Shown here in pieces: positions 9,820-18,969 of a stretch of 64,000 bases of DNA (position 1 is its first letter; each line of letters opens with the position of its first letter). The notes beneath the pieces are model-generated. The model was not told where the DNA came from. It ran no database searches and was given only the letters and a program-made list of their open reading frames with translations. The position numbers and the translations under genes were made by a program. The stretch is from Lachnospiraceae bacterium (lineage in GTDB: Bacteria > Bacillota > Clostridia > Lachnospirales > Lachnospiraceae): assembly GCA_017411305.1 (NCBI GenBank), contig JAFQQI010000052.1, positions 62,001 to 126,000 on the forward strand. Reading direction: 5' to 3'.

Positions 9820-11172
9820 CTAGTATTTACCGAAGCCATCCTTCAAAGAAATAATCTGTTCATTTCTGTCTGACTGGCTTTCATAGTGACGGCTTGTACT
9901 ACCGCTCATATCCATATAAGAATTTCCGTTCAGCTTATAAATAGCAAGCATTTCACGTACACGTCCTGCCTGATTGGACAATTCAATACTTGCTGCGGCA
10001 CATTGCTGACTGGTCGCAGAGTTGGTCTGTACTACCTGGGATACCTGTTCGATGGCCTGATCAATCTGTGCGATTGCAGTTGCCTGATAATTGGATGCAT
10101 CTGCAATTTCATTAATAATGCTTTCGCTCTTCTTTACTACTTCTGAAATTTCTTCCAGTGCCTGTGCTGTTTCATTGGCAATCTTGGAGCCTGCTTCTAC
10201 CTTAATGATAGAATCCTCAATCATTTCTGCTGTTTCCGCTGCTGCAGATGCACTCTTAGCTGCTAAGTTTCTTACTTCCTCTGCTACAACCGCAAAGCCC
10301 TTACCCGCTTCACCTGCTCTTGCTGCTTCTACCGCTGCATTCAATGCCAGAATATTGGTCTGGAATGCAATGTCATCGATGACCTTAATAATCTTAGAAA
10401 TGTTTTCGGATGCTTTGTTGATATCCTGCATAGCAGTTACCATCTGCTGCATTTCTTCATTTCCCTTCTTTACATCCACGATAGCCTGTCCCATAAGGCC
10501 TGCTGCCACGTTTGCCTGGGAAGCATTCTGTTTGGTCTTTTCTGCCACATCATCAATAGATGCGGTAATCTGTTCAATGGCACTTGCCTGTTCGGTAGAG
10601 CCCTGTGCCAATGCTTCACTTGCACTTGCAACCTGGGAAGAGCTTGTAGTTACCTGATAAGCAGCATCCTTAATATTGCCAAGAGCATGCTGGTTGTTAC
10701 TTACCAGCTTCTTAAGTGCCATTCCCATGACATCTTCATCAGATCTGGGACGAACTTCAACCATCAGATTACCGTCAGCCACTTCCTGGGCAACCTGTGC
10801 CTGATAACGGGTTCCGTCAATTACCTTCTGGAAATCATCCATCAGCATACCGAACTCATCATTAGCATCCTTCTGAATCTTAATATCTGTCTTTCCGGCT
10901 GCCATTTCATCTGCTGCCTTTGTCAGTTTGCTAAACGAAGTCCGCATTTGCTTCGTCAGTACAATTGAAATTCCTGCTGTAACAACTGTCATGATAATAA
11001 ACAATACTGCTGTAAAATAAGCATATTTGCTTAAATACGCCTGCTGGACTGACGGATCAGCTGCCACAATCTGTCCTGCTGCACTGTATCCGGTATATAA
11101 AGAAAAAATTAACAAAAGGCTTAAAATGACATAGCCGATAACCAGTTTTGTATGCATCTTCATATTTTTCAT
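9820..11172 (-). CDS. Methyl-accepting chemotaxis protein with minimal outer loop
   Basis: 450 residues. Two membrane helices (about 10-28 and 48-70) bracket an outer loop of only about 20 residues, too small for a ligand domain. A HAMP linker (about 72-125) leads into a long coiled-coil signalling domain with the conserved hairpin tip reading [23 protein letters not shown] in part, which binds CheA and CheW at the membrane. No C-terminal methylation pentapeptide tether for CheR/CheB is visible. ATG at 11172 has GGAG 10 bases upstream and lies 5 bases after the cheW stop, so it is the last gene of the che operon. With so small an outer part, the signal probably comes from the membrane, the HAMP region or a partner protein (inference). 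Confidence 0.92.
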   Translation of the reverse strand: MKNMKMHTKLVIGYVILSLLLIFSLYTGYSAAGQIVAADPSVQQAYLSKYAYFTAVLFIIMTVVTAGISIVLTKQMRTSFSKLTKAADEMAAGKTDIKIQKDANDEFGMLMDDFQKVIDGTRYQAQVAQEVADGNLMVEVRPRSDEDVMGMALKKLVSNNQHALGNIKDAAYQVTTSSSQVASASEALAQGSTEQASAIEQITASIDDVAEKTKQNASQANVAAGLMGQAIVDVKKGNEEMQQMVTAMQDINKASENISKIIKVIDDIAFQTNILALNAAVEAARAGEAGKGFAVVAEEVRNLAAKSASAAAETAEMIEDSIIKVEAGSKIANETAQALEEISEVVKKSESIINEIADASNYQATAIAQIDQAIEQVSQVVQTNSATSQQCAAASIELSNQAGRVREMLAIYKLNGNSYMDMSGSTSRHYESQSDRNEQIISLKDGFGKY

Positions 11173-11177
11173 AGCAA

Positions 11178-11684
11178 TTATTCTCCTTCTTCCTCATTCT
11201 CTTCTTCTGTCGCCTGTTCCAGTAGATTCAGTTCCTCATCCTTTAACAGTCTGTCAGGGTCAAGTAACAGCTTCACGTTTTCGCCTACTTTTCCGATACC
11301 GTAAACATATTTGTTCTGGGTTTTTTCTTCATGACCGATAGTTGCGGAGGGCGGAGGCAGGATATCTTCCTGTTTAATCTCTACCACCTCGGCAATCTTC
11401 TCAACAATCAAACCAACTACAGTATCCTTTACGTTAATCACAATAATGCAGGTTCTGTCCGTATATTCAATAGGTTCCTGCTTAAACCGGATTCTGACGT
11501 CAATTACGGGAATGATTTTGCCTCGAAGGTTAATCAGCCCTTTGATGTAATCTTCACTTTCGGGAATTTCGGTTACTTCCTGATAAACAATAATTTCATT
11601 CACATATTCAATTTTCAGTGCGAAATATTCGTTCCCGGATTTGAAGGTTACATATTTATCAAGTTGTGTATCAAATTCGCTCAT
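11178..11684 (-). CDS. cheW: CheW-type coupling protein
   Basis: 168 residues, a single CheW domain that links receptors to CheA in the membrane-associated array. Visible signs: [22 protein letters not shown] at the start (strand pattern of CheW), the [25 protein letters not shown] core that is the family hallmark, and a glutamate-rich tail. The ATG at 11684 is chosen over a TTG six bases upstream because GGGAG lies at the right distance (9 bases). It sits 23 bases after cheA and 5 bases before the receptor gene. Confidence 0.93.
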   Translation of the reverse strand: MSEFDTQLDKYVTFKSGNEYFALKIEYVNEIIVYQEVTEIPESEDYIKGLINLRGKIIPVIDVRIRFKQEPIEYTDRTCIIVINVKDTVVGLIVEKIAEVVEIKQEDILPPPSATIGHEEKTQNKYVYGIGKVGENVKLLLDPDRLLKDEELNLLEQATEEENEEEGE

Positions 11685-11707
11685 ATGCAACGTCTCCCTT
11701 CCTCTTT

Positions 11708-13879
11708 TTATTCAACCAGACCGGCTGCATCCAAAATCAGTGCAATGCTGCCGTCCCCAAGCTGGGTACATCCCGATAATCCCTTTACTCGTTTAATATA
11801 GTCGGGAATCGGTTTTACTACGATTTCCTGTTTTCCTACCAATCGGTCCACAAACAGACAAATCGGTTTCTTTTCTACTTCTATCAGTACCAGCATACCA
11901 TTATCAAGATCTGATTTATAGTCACTTAACTGATACCATTCGCCGATGCGAAGCACGGGATAGCACTCCCCACGAATCATAACAAATTCTGAACCATCCG
12001 GATCACTTTGCATCATATCACTGCGCATACCGATAAATTCTTTCACCACACCGGTTTCGATGACGAAGGAGGATTTACCCACCTCCATAACGATACCATC
12101 GATAATGGCAAGCGTAAGGGGTATCTTCATTATCATCTGGCTGCCCTTGCCCGGCGTACTCTCGATTTCGAGACTGCCGCCGATGGACTGCAGGTTGGAT
12201 ACTACAACATCCATTCCTACGCCTCGTCCGGAATATTCCGTTACCTTCTCATTGGTTGAAAAACCGGGTAACGTAATAAACTGGTATACTTCTTTATCGG
12301 TGTAATCATTATCCATCTTGTACGGATCAAGAATGCCCTGCTTTCTTGCTTTGGCAAGAATCTTCTGGCGGTTAAGTCCTTTACCGTTGTCCTGTACGGT
12401 AATCCATACCTTACCGGATTCTGTCTTGGCGGATAAGGTAACCTTACCTTTTTCGGTTTTGCCTGCTGCCGCACGCTCATCCGGCATCTCAATACCGTGG
12501 TCAACGGAGTTTCTTACCAAATGCATCATGGGGTCGGAAATATGTTCAATGATGTTCTTATCCACTTCCGTGTGCTCGCCCACCATTTCAAACTCTATCT
12601 CTTTGCCCAGCTTGCGGGATACATCAAACACAATACGGTTCATCTTTTGGAAGGTATTGGTAAGAGGCATCATACGCATGCTCATAATTACGTTCTGAAG
12701 ATCGGTAGATATCTTGGTCATCTGACCGGCTGCCTTATTGAAATTATCAAGTCTAAGTCCGGGCACCTTCAAATCCTGATTCTGAAGCACAACAGATTCG
12801 GCAATAACAAGCTCTCCGATTAAATCCATAAGCATGTCCATCTTATGGACATCTACGCTGATAAGGGCTGCTTTCTCCTGTTTCTTTGGCTTATCCTTAA
12901 CCAGCTTCTTTCCACGTCCGGGCTCTTTGGATTCAATAACGAAATCACCGGGGGCAATGGTCTTTTTCTCCGGTTCCTTTGCCGGCTGCATCTGTACATC
13001 AGGTGCAATATACATCATACCGCCATCTGTTTTTGCCTCTATCTCTTCCACACTGGATTCCAAATCAATTCTGATTTCGGAACCGATACTGTCAAAGCCC
13101 TGCTGGAACTCCTTGGCACTACATTCGTAAATGTCTACCTTTTTCAGCTCGTAGCCTTCTTGCACAATCCCGCGAAGGTCGGCTTCACTGCTCTGGGTCT
13201 GCAGCAAAATCTTAAAACCATTTTCAAGAATTTCTTCTGCCGCGGATTCGTCAGAAATAATATCTTCCGGATAGTGCAACAAATCCTCTGCGATTTCCTT
13301 CAACGCATAAACTGTTTTGTATGCATGTACATTAGCAAGCTGTACATCCGGCTGGAAGGTCAAATATATCTTATAAAAATGGCTTGCACTGGTTGCCATA
13401 GGTGCAATATAAAACTGCTCCGGCGCAATATATACATTTTCCTTGATATCCTTTTCTTTTTCACCTTTACCGCTTTTAATGGTATCCAGGAACTCATCTA
13501 AAGCCGTTACATAATCACTTGCATCACCGTCCGGCTGTCCGCCTTCCTGAATTTTAATCATCTCGCTGGAAATAAAATCAACTACCTGCAGAACATGTTC
13601 TACCAATTCCATATGCGGAACATTATCGGGTTTTGACTCTCTTAAGTAAAAGAATACATCCTCCAGTTTGTGTGAGATTCTGGTAATCTCATCAAACATC
13701 ATGACACCGGAAGAACCCTTGATGGTATGCATTGCACGGAAGATTTCATTAATACTGTCTTCATCAAAGCAATCATCATCCTTCTGTTCCAGCACGATTT
13801 CCTGAAGCCGTTCAAGCAGTTGTCCGTTTTCAAACAGGTATATGTCCAGCATGCCCTGTGTATTAAACTCTTCTGCCAT
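11708..13879 (-). CDS. cheA: Chemotaxis histidine kinase CheA
   Basis: 723 residues, the cytoplasmic kinase of a chemosensory array. P1 Hpt domain with H51 in AMHTIKGSSG; a long middle region (about 110-330) carrying a weakly conserved P2-like part; P3 dimerisation helices near 340-400 (DLIGELVIAES); P4 ATPase with N-box HLVRNSVDHGIEMP, DNGKGL and GRGVGMDVV; and a C-terminal CheW-like P5 domain. All catalytic motifs look intact. It has an AAAGGAG site 6 bases before ATG and starts 13 bases after the CheY-like gene. It phosphorylates that receiver and CheB by analogy with the family; the true output here is unknown because no flagellar or pilus gene is in view. Confidence 0.96.
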   Translation of the reverse strand: MAEEFNTQGMLDIYLFENGQLLERLQEIVLEQKDDDCFDEDSINEIFRAMHTIKGSSGVMMFDEITRISHKLEDVFFYLRESKPDNVPHMELVEHVLQVVDFISSEMIKIQEGGQPDGDASDYVTALDEFLDTIKSGKGEKEKDIKENVYIAPEQFYIAPMATSASHFYKIYLTFQPDVQLANVHAYKTVYALKEIAEDLLHYPEDIISDESAAEEILENGFKILLQTQSSEADLRGIVQEGYELKKVDIYECSAKEFQQGFDSIGSEIRIDLESSVEEIEAKTDGGMMYIAPDVQMQPAKEPEKKTIAPGDFVIESKEPGRGKKLVKDKPKKQEKAALISVDVHKMDMLMDLIGELVIAESVVLQNQDLKVPGLRLDNFNKAAGQMTKISTDLQNVIMSMRMMPLTNTFQKMNRIVFDVSRKLGKEIEFEMVGEHTEVDKNIIEHISDPMMHLVRNSVDHGIEMPDERAAAGKTEKGKVTLSAKTESGKVWITVQDNGKGLNRQKILAKARKQGILDPYKMDNDYTDKEVYQFITLPGFSTNEKVTEYSGRGVGMDVVVSNLQSIGGSLEIESTPGKGSQMIMKIPLTLAIIDGIVMEVGKSSFVIETGVVKEFIGMRSDMMQSDPDGSEFVMIRGECYPVLRIGEWYQLSDYKSDLDNGMLVLIEVEKKPICLFVDRLVGKQEIVVKPIPDYIKRVKGLSGCTQLGDGSIALILDAAGLVE

Positions 13880-13892
13880 TTACTACTCCTTT

Positions 13893-14285
13893 CTATATCA
13901 GACCGAATTTCTTAAGTACCTGTTCAAATCTGTCCTGATCAATGGGCTTACCGGAATAAACCGTACAGCCAAGCTCGAAAGCCATCTTCACGTTCTTTTC
14001 ATCATTTAATGCAGTTGTCATAATTACCTTAGCTGCTTTTTCTTTAGGAATATCACGTTCTTTCTCCAAATTACGGATTCCCATCAGTGCCTGATAGCCG
14101 TCCATGACGGGCATCATGATATCCAGACACACCAAATCATAAGGGTCGTCATCCTCAAGTGCCATCATAAAAGCATCCACAGCCTCCATACCGTCAACGG
14201 TTACATCGCACTCACCGTACTTTGACAGAAAACCTGACATGAATTTCCTTGTTACAAAATCGTCTTCTGCTAATAATATTTTCAT
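13893..14285 (-). CDS. CheY-like single-domain response regulator
   Basis: 130 residues, a lone receiver: acidic pair EDD near residues 7-9, acceptor D55 in CLDIMMPVMDG, Thr in TTALN near 90 and Lys in GKPID near 110. The ATG at 14285 is preferred to one six bases upstream because of its distance from the AAAGGGA site. It lies between cheB and cheA and is the natural phosphate acceptor for CheA. It has no DNA-binding or enzymatic output, so it must act by protein contact. It may be a CheY analogue, but the ECDVTVDGMEAVDAF stretch resembles regulators paired with non-flagellar systems, so the name cheY is not assigned. Confidence 0.88.
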   Translation of the reverse strand: MKILLAEDDFVTRKFMSGFLSKYGECDVTVDGMEAVDAFMMALEDDDPYDLVCLDIMMPVMDGYQALMGIRNLEKERDIPKEKAAKVIMTTALNDEKNVKMAFELGCTVYSGKPIDQDRFEQVLKKFGLI

Positions 14286-14305
14286 AAGCATTCCCTTTCC
14301 GCCTG

Positions 14306-15334
14306 TTACATTTTGCCAAGTAAGGAATAGGTCCTTTTGGCAATATCCGGCAATTTCTCCTGATACTCTACAGCTCCTATGTCATATGCCACCTTGGGCA
14401 TTCCGTAGACAACACATGTGGACTCATCCTGTCCGATGGTCCTTGCCCCCTTCTTTCTCATGGAAAGAAGTCCTTTTGCACCATCACCGCCCATACCGGT
14501 TAAAATAATACCCAGCGCCTTGTTTCCTGCCACTTCCGCAACGGATTCAAAAAGCACATCCACGGAAGGACAATGTCCGTTTACCTTAGGTCCCGGCTTT
14601 ATCACCACCTGATAAATACCGTTTACCTTAACCAATCTCATATGGGCATCACCTCCGGGTGCAATCAAAACCTGCCCCGGTAACACCTGGTCACCGGTTC
14701 TTGCTTCTTTTACCCTTACTCTGCACTGATTGTTCATACGATTGGCATACATTTCCGTAAAGCCCGGTGGCATATGCTGTACCACCACTACCCCCGGAAT
14801 GTCTGTTCCGAACTCTTTTATTACGGTGGAAATCGCTTCTGTTCCGCCGGTAGATGCTCCGATAGCCACTACCAAATCACCGGTTCCTTCTGATAAATGC
14901 TGGCTGGGCATTTGTTCCGGTGCTTTTTTAAACTTTCCTACCTTAGCAACAGATGCTACCTTTATCTTCACTGCCAACTCATTTTTCATAAACGCTTCCA
15001 TCTGCGCCCTGTTGGCACCTGACGGTTTTGCTACAAAATCAACTGCTCCGGCATTCAGCGCATCAAACACCCTCTCGCTAAGAGAACTGATAACCACCAC
15101 CGGAAGCGGATATTGGGGCATTAGCTTGCGCAAAAACTCAATCCCGTCCATCTTAGGCAGTTCCACATCCAATGTCATCACATCCGGATGGTATTTCAAA
15201 ATAGCGTCTCTTGCTTCAAAAGGGTCTTTGGCGGTTGCCACAACCGTAATCGCCGGATCTGCATTCAGGTTTTGTACCAAAAGTTCACGAAACACCAGGG
15301 AATCTTCCACTATCAGTACCCGTATCTGACGCAT
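14306..15334 (-). CDS. cheB: Protein-glutamate methylesterase/deamidase CheB
   Basis: 342 residues. N-terminal receiver with acceptor D56 in TLDVELPKMDG and KPSG near 103; linker; C-terminal CheB methylesterase with catalytic S161 (GASTGGTEA), H187 (VVQHMPPGFT) and the late Asp in LTGMGGDGAKG. It removes methyl groups from receptor glutamates when phosphorylated by CheA. Start ATG at 15334 follows GGGGGAG. It lies 15 bases downstream of cheR and 20 bases upstream of the receiver gene. Confidence 0.96.
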   Translation of the reverse strand: MRQIRVLIVEDSLVFRELLVQNLNADPAITVVATAKDPFEARDAILKYHPDVMTLDVELPKMDGIEFLRKLMPQYPLPVVVISSLSERVFDALNAGAVDFVAKPSGANRAQMEAFMKNELAVKIKVASVAKVGKFKKAPEQMPSQHLSEGTGDLVVAIGASTGGTEAISTVIKEFGTDIPGVVVVQHMPPGFTEMYANRMNNQCRVRVKEARTGDQVLPGQVLIAPGGDAHMRLVKVNGIYQVVIKPGPKVNGHCPSVDVLFESVAEVAGNKALGIILTGMGGDGAKGLLSMRKKGARTIGQDESTCVVYGMPKVAYDIGAVEYQEKLPDIAKRTYSLLGKM

Positions 15335-15349
15335 TTATTACTCCCCCTC

Positions 15350-16153
15350 TCATTTTCGGAAAATCGATGGCTGAATCATCTGAAAGGGTGTTCTCCCCCT
15401 GTCTATGGTTTCTGTTCTCCCTACAAACAAATACCCTCCCGGTTCCATCACATCGTATACCTTCTGAATTAGTTCCTGCTTGGTCTCTTTATCAAAATAA
15501 ATCATTACATTTCTCAAAAATACAATATGCATCTTCCGCTTAAAAGGAAAAGTATCCATCAGGTTAAACTGTCTGAACAATACCTGTTCCTTAATCTCAG
15601 ATGTAATCTCATATTTCTCACCACTATCCAGCTTCTTAAGATAGCGGCGCTTCCAGATATCAGGCAGACTTTCTATCTGCTCACTGTCATACCGGCCTAG
15701 GGTTGCATGCTGCAGTGCTTCTGTAGAAAGGTCTGTTGCCAACACCTTGGTATCCCAAAGATGATGCTCCAATCCAAAAAAATCCTTAAGCAACATAGCC
15801 AGCATATAGGGCTCCTGGCCTGTGGATGCTGCGCCGCACCAGATACACAAATCTCTGGAGTTTTCTTCCTTCCGGCGAAGCTGCGGTAACACTTCCTGCC
15901 TCAAAAAATCAAAATGCTCAAATTCTCTCATAAAGAAGGTATGATTGGTAGTAAGAATATTAACCAGCTCTTTTTCCAACCGACCGGTAAAATCCGATTC
16001 TACTGCATTCATATATTCGCTGTAGCTTTGATAACCGCCACGACGGATATAATTATCCAATCTTCCCTGTACAATTTCTTTCTTACGGTCCAAATCTATA
16101 CCGTACTTATTTTTAATCAAACGGTATATCCGCAGAAATTCTGCTTCTGTCAT
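15350..16153 (-). CDS. cheR: Chemotaxis protein methyltransferase CheR
   Basis: 267 residues. An all-helical N-terminal domain (1-75), then the SAM-binding domain with WCGAASTGQEPYM near 103-115 (family form GCSTGEEPYS), LATDLSTEALQHA, and the end motif YLFVGRTETI. It adds methyl groups to receptor glutamates. Residue NHTFFMRE near 70 matches the CheR family NxTxFFR box. It lacks the TPR extension seen in some non-flagellar CheR forms. Start ATG at 16153 follows GGATGGG; it is 15 bases after the HD-GYP regulator gene in the same operon. Confidence 0.95.
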   Translation of the reverse strand: MTEAEFLRIYRLIKNKYGIDLDRKKEIVQGRLDNYIRRGGYQSYSEYMNAVESDFTGRLEKELVNILTTNHTFFMREFEHFDFLRQEVLPQLRRKEENSRDLCIWCGAASTGQEPYMLAMLLKDFFGLEHHLWDTKVLATDLSTEALQHATLGRYDSEQIESLPDIWKRRYLKKLDSGEKYEITSEIKEQVLFRQFNLMDTFPFKRKMHIVFLRNVMIYFDKETKQELIQKVYDVMEPGGYLFVGRTETIDRGRTPFQMIQPSIFRK

Positions 16154-16168
16154 CTTTTTCCCATCCTG

Positions 16169-17242
16169 TTAATGTAGCTGACGCACAATTTTTTTCATAA
16201 TTTCAAAAATATCTGTATTCAGCTTGGTTCCTTCTGCCTTCTCCATAATCTCCAATGCATCTGCCTGGCTGTATGCAGGACGATAGGTACGTTCCTCGGT
16301 AAGAGCACAGTAGGAATTCACAATTCGGACAATCTGCGCCGAAAGCGGAATCTGGGCTTCTTTACTTCCTGTGGGATACCCGCTTCCGTCCCAGTTCTCG
16401 TGATGATACATCGCAATTTCGATTGCCATGCGGATAAATCCGTTATCATTGCTGCTGGAAGCTACGTCCTTCAAAATTCCGGCTCCGATTGTCGTATGCT
16501 TCTGCATCACAGCCTTTTCCTCCGGAGTCAGTTTTCCTTCCTTTTGTAAAATCTGGGTAGGCACTGCCATATTTCCCAAATCGCAAAGAGGTGCCGCCAG
16601 CTCAATGGTATCCACATAGCTGTCCGAAATCAAATGACCATACTTATTGGATAGCTGCATTGCCTCTGCTAAAATACGGCAATTATAGCTTAACCGTTCC
16701 ATGTACTGGGCATCATAACGGGAATTCTCTCTTGCTACACGAATCAGTGCATATAAAACGCTTCTCCGTTCTGCTTCTATCTTCTTTATCTGTTCACTGA
16801 TGGAGCTTTGCAACTGACGGTTCATTTCCGCCATTCTCCGGTTGGCTTCATGCATCTTAAGATGCATATTCACTCTTGCTTTTACTACCTCGGGAATAAA
16901 AGGCTTGGTGATATAATCCTCTCCACCAAAGGAAAAGCCCTTTACCACATCCGACGGATCATCAAATGCTGAAATAAAGATAATCGGAATCTCTCTGGTA
17001 TCCGGATTTTCTTTAATTTTGGTACATACTTCATAACCATCCATCTCCGGCATGGCTATATCTAAAATTATCAGCTGTGGCCTTAAATGCATCACCATCT
17101 TAAGAGCCTGTACACCGTTCTCAGTCAGAATAGGTCGATAGCCCATCTCAGTAATCACATCTCTTAAGATAAAGCGGTTTGCTTCCACATCATCCACGAT
17201 TAGTATCCGTGGTGCATCTTTATTTATATTTGCTGCTTCCAT
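16169..17242 (-). CDS. Response regulator with degenerate HD-GYP domain
   Basis: 357 residues. Receiver (1-125) with acceptor D61 in ILDIAMPEMDG and KPF near 113; coiled linker (130-165); HD-GYP-type domain to the end. HD-GYP enzymes hydrolyse cyclic di-GMP. Here the GYP loop is intact (WDGSGYP, about 284-290) and the KLTPEE...H segment is kept, but the metal-binding HD pair reads Cys220-Asp221 (LCDLGNMAVP, where the family has HDIGK) and the upstream family His is a Tyr. Loss of these metal ligands suggests no or altered phosphodiesterase activity, leaving perhaps a binding role. It starts 17 bases after the leading PAS kinase gene (GGAGG site) and 15 bases before cheR. Confidence 0.88.
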   Translation of the reverse strand: MEAANINKDAPRILIVDDVEANRFILRDVITEMGYRPILTENGVQALKMVMHLRPQLIILDIAMPEMDGYEVCTKIKENPDTREIPIIFISAFDDPSDVVKGFSFGGEDYITKPFIPEVVKARVNMHLKMHEANRRMAEMNRQLQSSISEQIKKIEAERRSVLYALIRVARENSRYDAQYMERLSYNCRILAEAMQLSNKYGHLISDSYVDTIELAAPLCDLGNMAVPTQILQKEGKLTPEEKAVMQKHTTIGAGILKDVASSSNDNGFIRMAIEIAMYHHENWDGSGYPTGSKEAQIPLSAQIVRIVNSYCALTEERTYRPAYSQADALEIMEKAEGTKLNTDIFEIMKKIVRQLH

Positions 17243-17259
17243 GGTATCCTCCGTAATGC

Positions 17260-18738
17260 CTACAGCATATTCTTCAAATTTTCAAAAGCTGCAGTGGATT
17301 TTTCGTAATCTCCCTTTTGTACCGCCATCTTCATACGGAGTGCAGCACTCTTGATTTCTCTGGGAGCCTCCTCTAACAGCTGCTTTACATTCTCTGCAAA
17401 CATTTCTGCCTTTTCCCAGTTATCCATTTCAATACTGAGAATCAGCTTAGACATTTTCTTGTCAATTTCTGCTTTATTCTCGGCCATTCCATATTGGTTT
17501 ATCTTATCTTTGTTCTGGCTCTCCGTCATGCTCTGCAGCTTCTGCAGTAATACCTTTTCACTCATCATAGCGGAATAATCCTGTTGAGGCGCATCCTGTA
17601 TCATCTTTTCTTCTCCCTCTTTATCCAGAATGCAACCACCCTCAGGCAGTTCTACCCAGATGTCAAAGGAAAAGATAGTACCTTTGCCGACCTCACTTTC
17701 TACATGGATGTTTCCGCCCATCAACTCAATCAGCTGTTTACAGATATTCAGTCCTAAACCGGTACCGCCGTATTTCCGGGAAATGGATGCATCCACCTGG
17801 GTAAAGCTTTTAAACAACTTATCATGGTCGGCCTTGGCAATTCCGATTCCGCTGTCAATTACCATAAAAAACAGCTCCACCCTGTTACCGGATTGTCCCG
17901 TTTTTACACATTCAACATGAATGCTTCCCACAGACGTAAATTTATACGCATTAGAAATCAGGTTATTTAATATCTGCACAATACGCAGTTCATCCGCAAT
18001 GATACATTCCGGAACCTCCGGTGAAATTGTAACAGAAAAATCAAGTCCCTTTTCAATAATCTTATTGCTGTGAAGTCCCTTTACATAATCAATCATTTCA
18101 CGGAAATGAAAGTGTCTGGACTCCAGTACAAACTTTCCTGCTTCAAGCTTGGAAAAATCAAGAATATTGTTAATCAGAGCATGCATATCCTTACAGCCAC
18201 GTTCTACCAAACGCAGCAGTTTTTGCTTGTCTTCATCGCTTTCTCTTTCAAGAAGTTCCTGTGTATTTCCGAGAATACCGTTTACCGGTGTACGAAGTTC
18301 ATGGGTGACGTTAGCCACAAACTCTGTCTTGACCTTTTGGGCTTCTTCGGCTTCCTGGTCAGCATGGGTAGCCTTTTTCTCTAAAAAGTTCTCGGCAGAA
18401 ATGTCACTGGCCGTACATATGTATACCTGACGTCCGTTATATAGAGATGGATATGTCAAAATCCTACCCTTGGCCGGAAAACAGGTTTTATTTCCGCGGT
18501 AGATCATGATATTGCTGAAATTACCGTCTGACTTACCGACAAATCTAAGTCCGTCTATCCGTTCTTCAAATACACCCGGGAAAATTTCCGTAATTGACCG
18601 CCCCTGTAAGCCGTCTTTATATTCCAACTGCTTCTCAGCAGACAAGTTTGTATAAACAATCCTTCCCTGTGTGTCAAACACAAGAATCATCTCAAGGGCA
18701 TTGTCCATTGAAAAGCGAAATAAATTGCTCTGCTCCAT
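17260..18738 (-). CDS. Soluble PAS-domain sensor histidine kinase with Hpt-like tail lacking His
   Basis: 492 residues, no membrane helix, so cytoplasmic. PAS domain (10-115, LEMILVFDTQGRIVYTN), a short coiled coil, HisKA with H146 in ANVTHELRTPVN, HATPase (N-box NLISNAYKF, DSGIGIA, GGTGLGLN), and a helical tail (about 390-492). The tail segment MDNWEKAEMFAENVKQLLEEAP lines up with the Hpt helices of the neighbouring kinases, but the phosphorylatable His is absent. The ATG at 18738 is chosen since GGAGG is 7 bases away. It is the first gene of the che operon, under the promoter at 18768-18785, and is the likely kinase for the HD-GYP regulator next to it (inference). Confidence 0.9.
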   Translation of the reverse strand: MEQSNLFRFSMDNALEMILVFDTQGRIVYTNLSAEKQLEYKDGLQGRSITEIFPGVFEERIDGLRFVGKSDGNFSNIMIYRGNKTCFPAKGRILTYPSLYNGRQVYICTASDISAENFLEKKATHADQEAEEAQKVKTEFVANVTHELRTPVNGILGNTQELLERESDEDKQKLLRLVERGCKDMHALINNILDFSKLEAGKFVLESRHFHFREMIDYVKGLHSNKIIEKGLDFSVTISPEVPECIIADELRIVQILNNLISNAYKFTSVGSIHVECVKTGQSGNRVELFFMVIDSGIGIAKADHDKLFKSFTQVDASISRKYGGTGLGLNICKQLIELMGGNIHVESEVGKGTIFSFDIWVELPEGGCILDKEGEEKMIQDAPQQDYSAMMSEKVLLQKLQSMTESQNKDKINQYGMAENKAEIDKKMSKLILSIEMDNWEKAEMFAENVKQLLEEAPREIKSAALRMKMAVQKGDYEKSTAAFENLKNML

Positions 18739-18767
18739 GATTATCCTCCGAAACATCAGATAATAAA

Positions 18768-18785
18768 ATTATAGTACAAATGTAC
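18768..18785 (-). promoter_or_regulatory. Che operon promoter (-10) with GTACA-TT-TGTAC palindrome
   Basis: On the minus strand a consensus TATAAT (18773-18768) lies 29 bases before the PAS kinase ATG. Directly upstream, in the spacer, is a perfect palindrome GTACA-TT-TGTAC (18774-18785). The -35 region is poor (TGGAAT at 17-base spacing), so the palindrome may be an activator or repressor site. No second copy was found by eye. Confidence 0.5.
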
Positions 18786-18895
18786 CAATTATTCCATAGA
18801 ATTTTTAATTTTTTTTAGAAAATTCTAGAATATTCAGTCATCTTTCTGCAAATAGTTCAAAACGGCATTCTGCATCGCAAAACACCTCATTGTAT

Positions 18896-18927
18896 AAAAC
18901 GGCGGTACGCTCTGCGAACCGCCGTTT
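18896..18927 (-). terminator. Strong intrinsic terminator after the DISM-type hybrid kinase
   Basis: AAAACGGCGGT pairs with ACCGCCGTTTT around an 10-base loop. It lies about 43 bases after the stop of the kinase gene read from the right and before the che promoter, so it isolates the che operon from the upstream signalling genes. The A/T-flanked arms make it potentially bidirectional. Confidence 0.8.
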
Positions 18928-18969
18928 TCCTGTCATTTGTTAATATTAAAATTTTCAATTATTTTAGCA

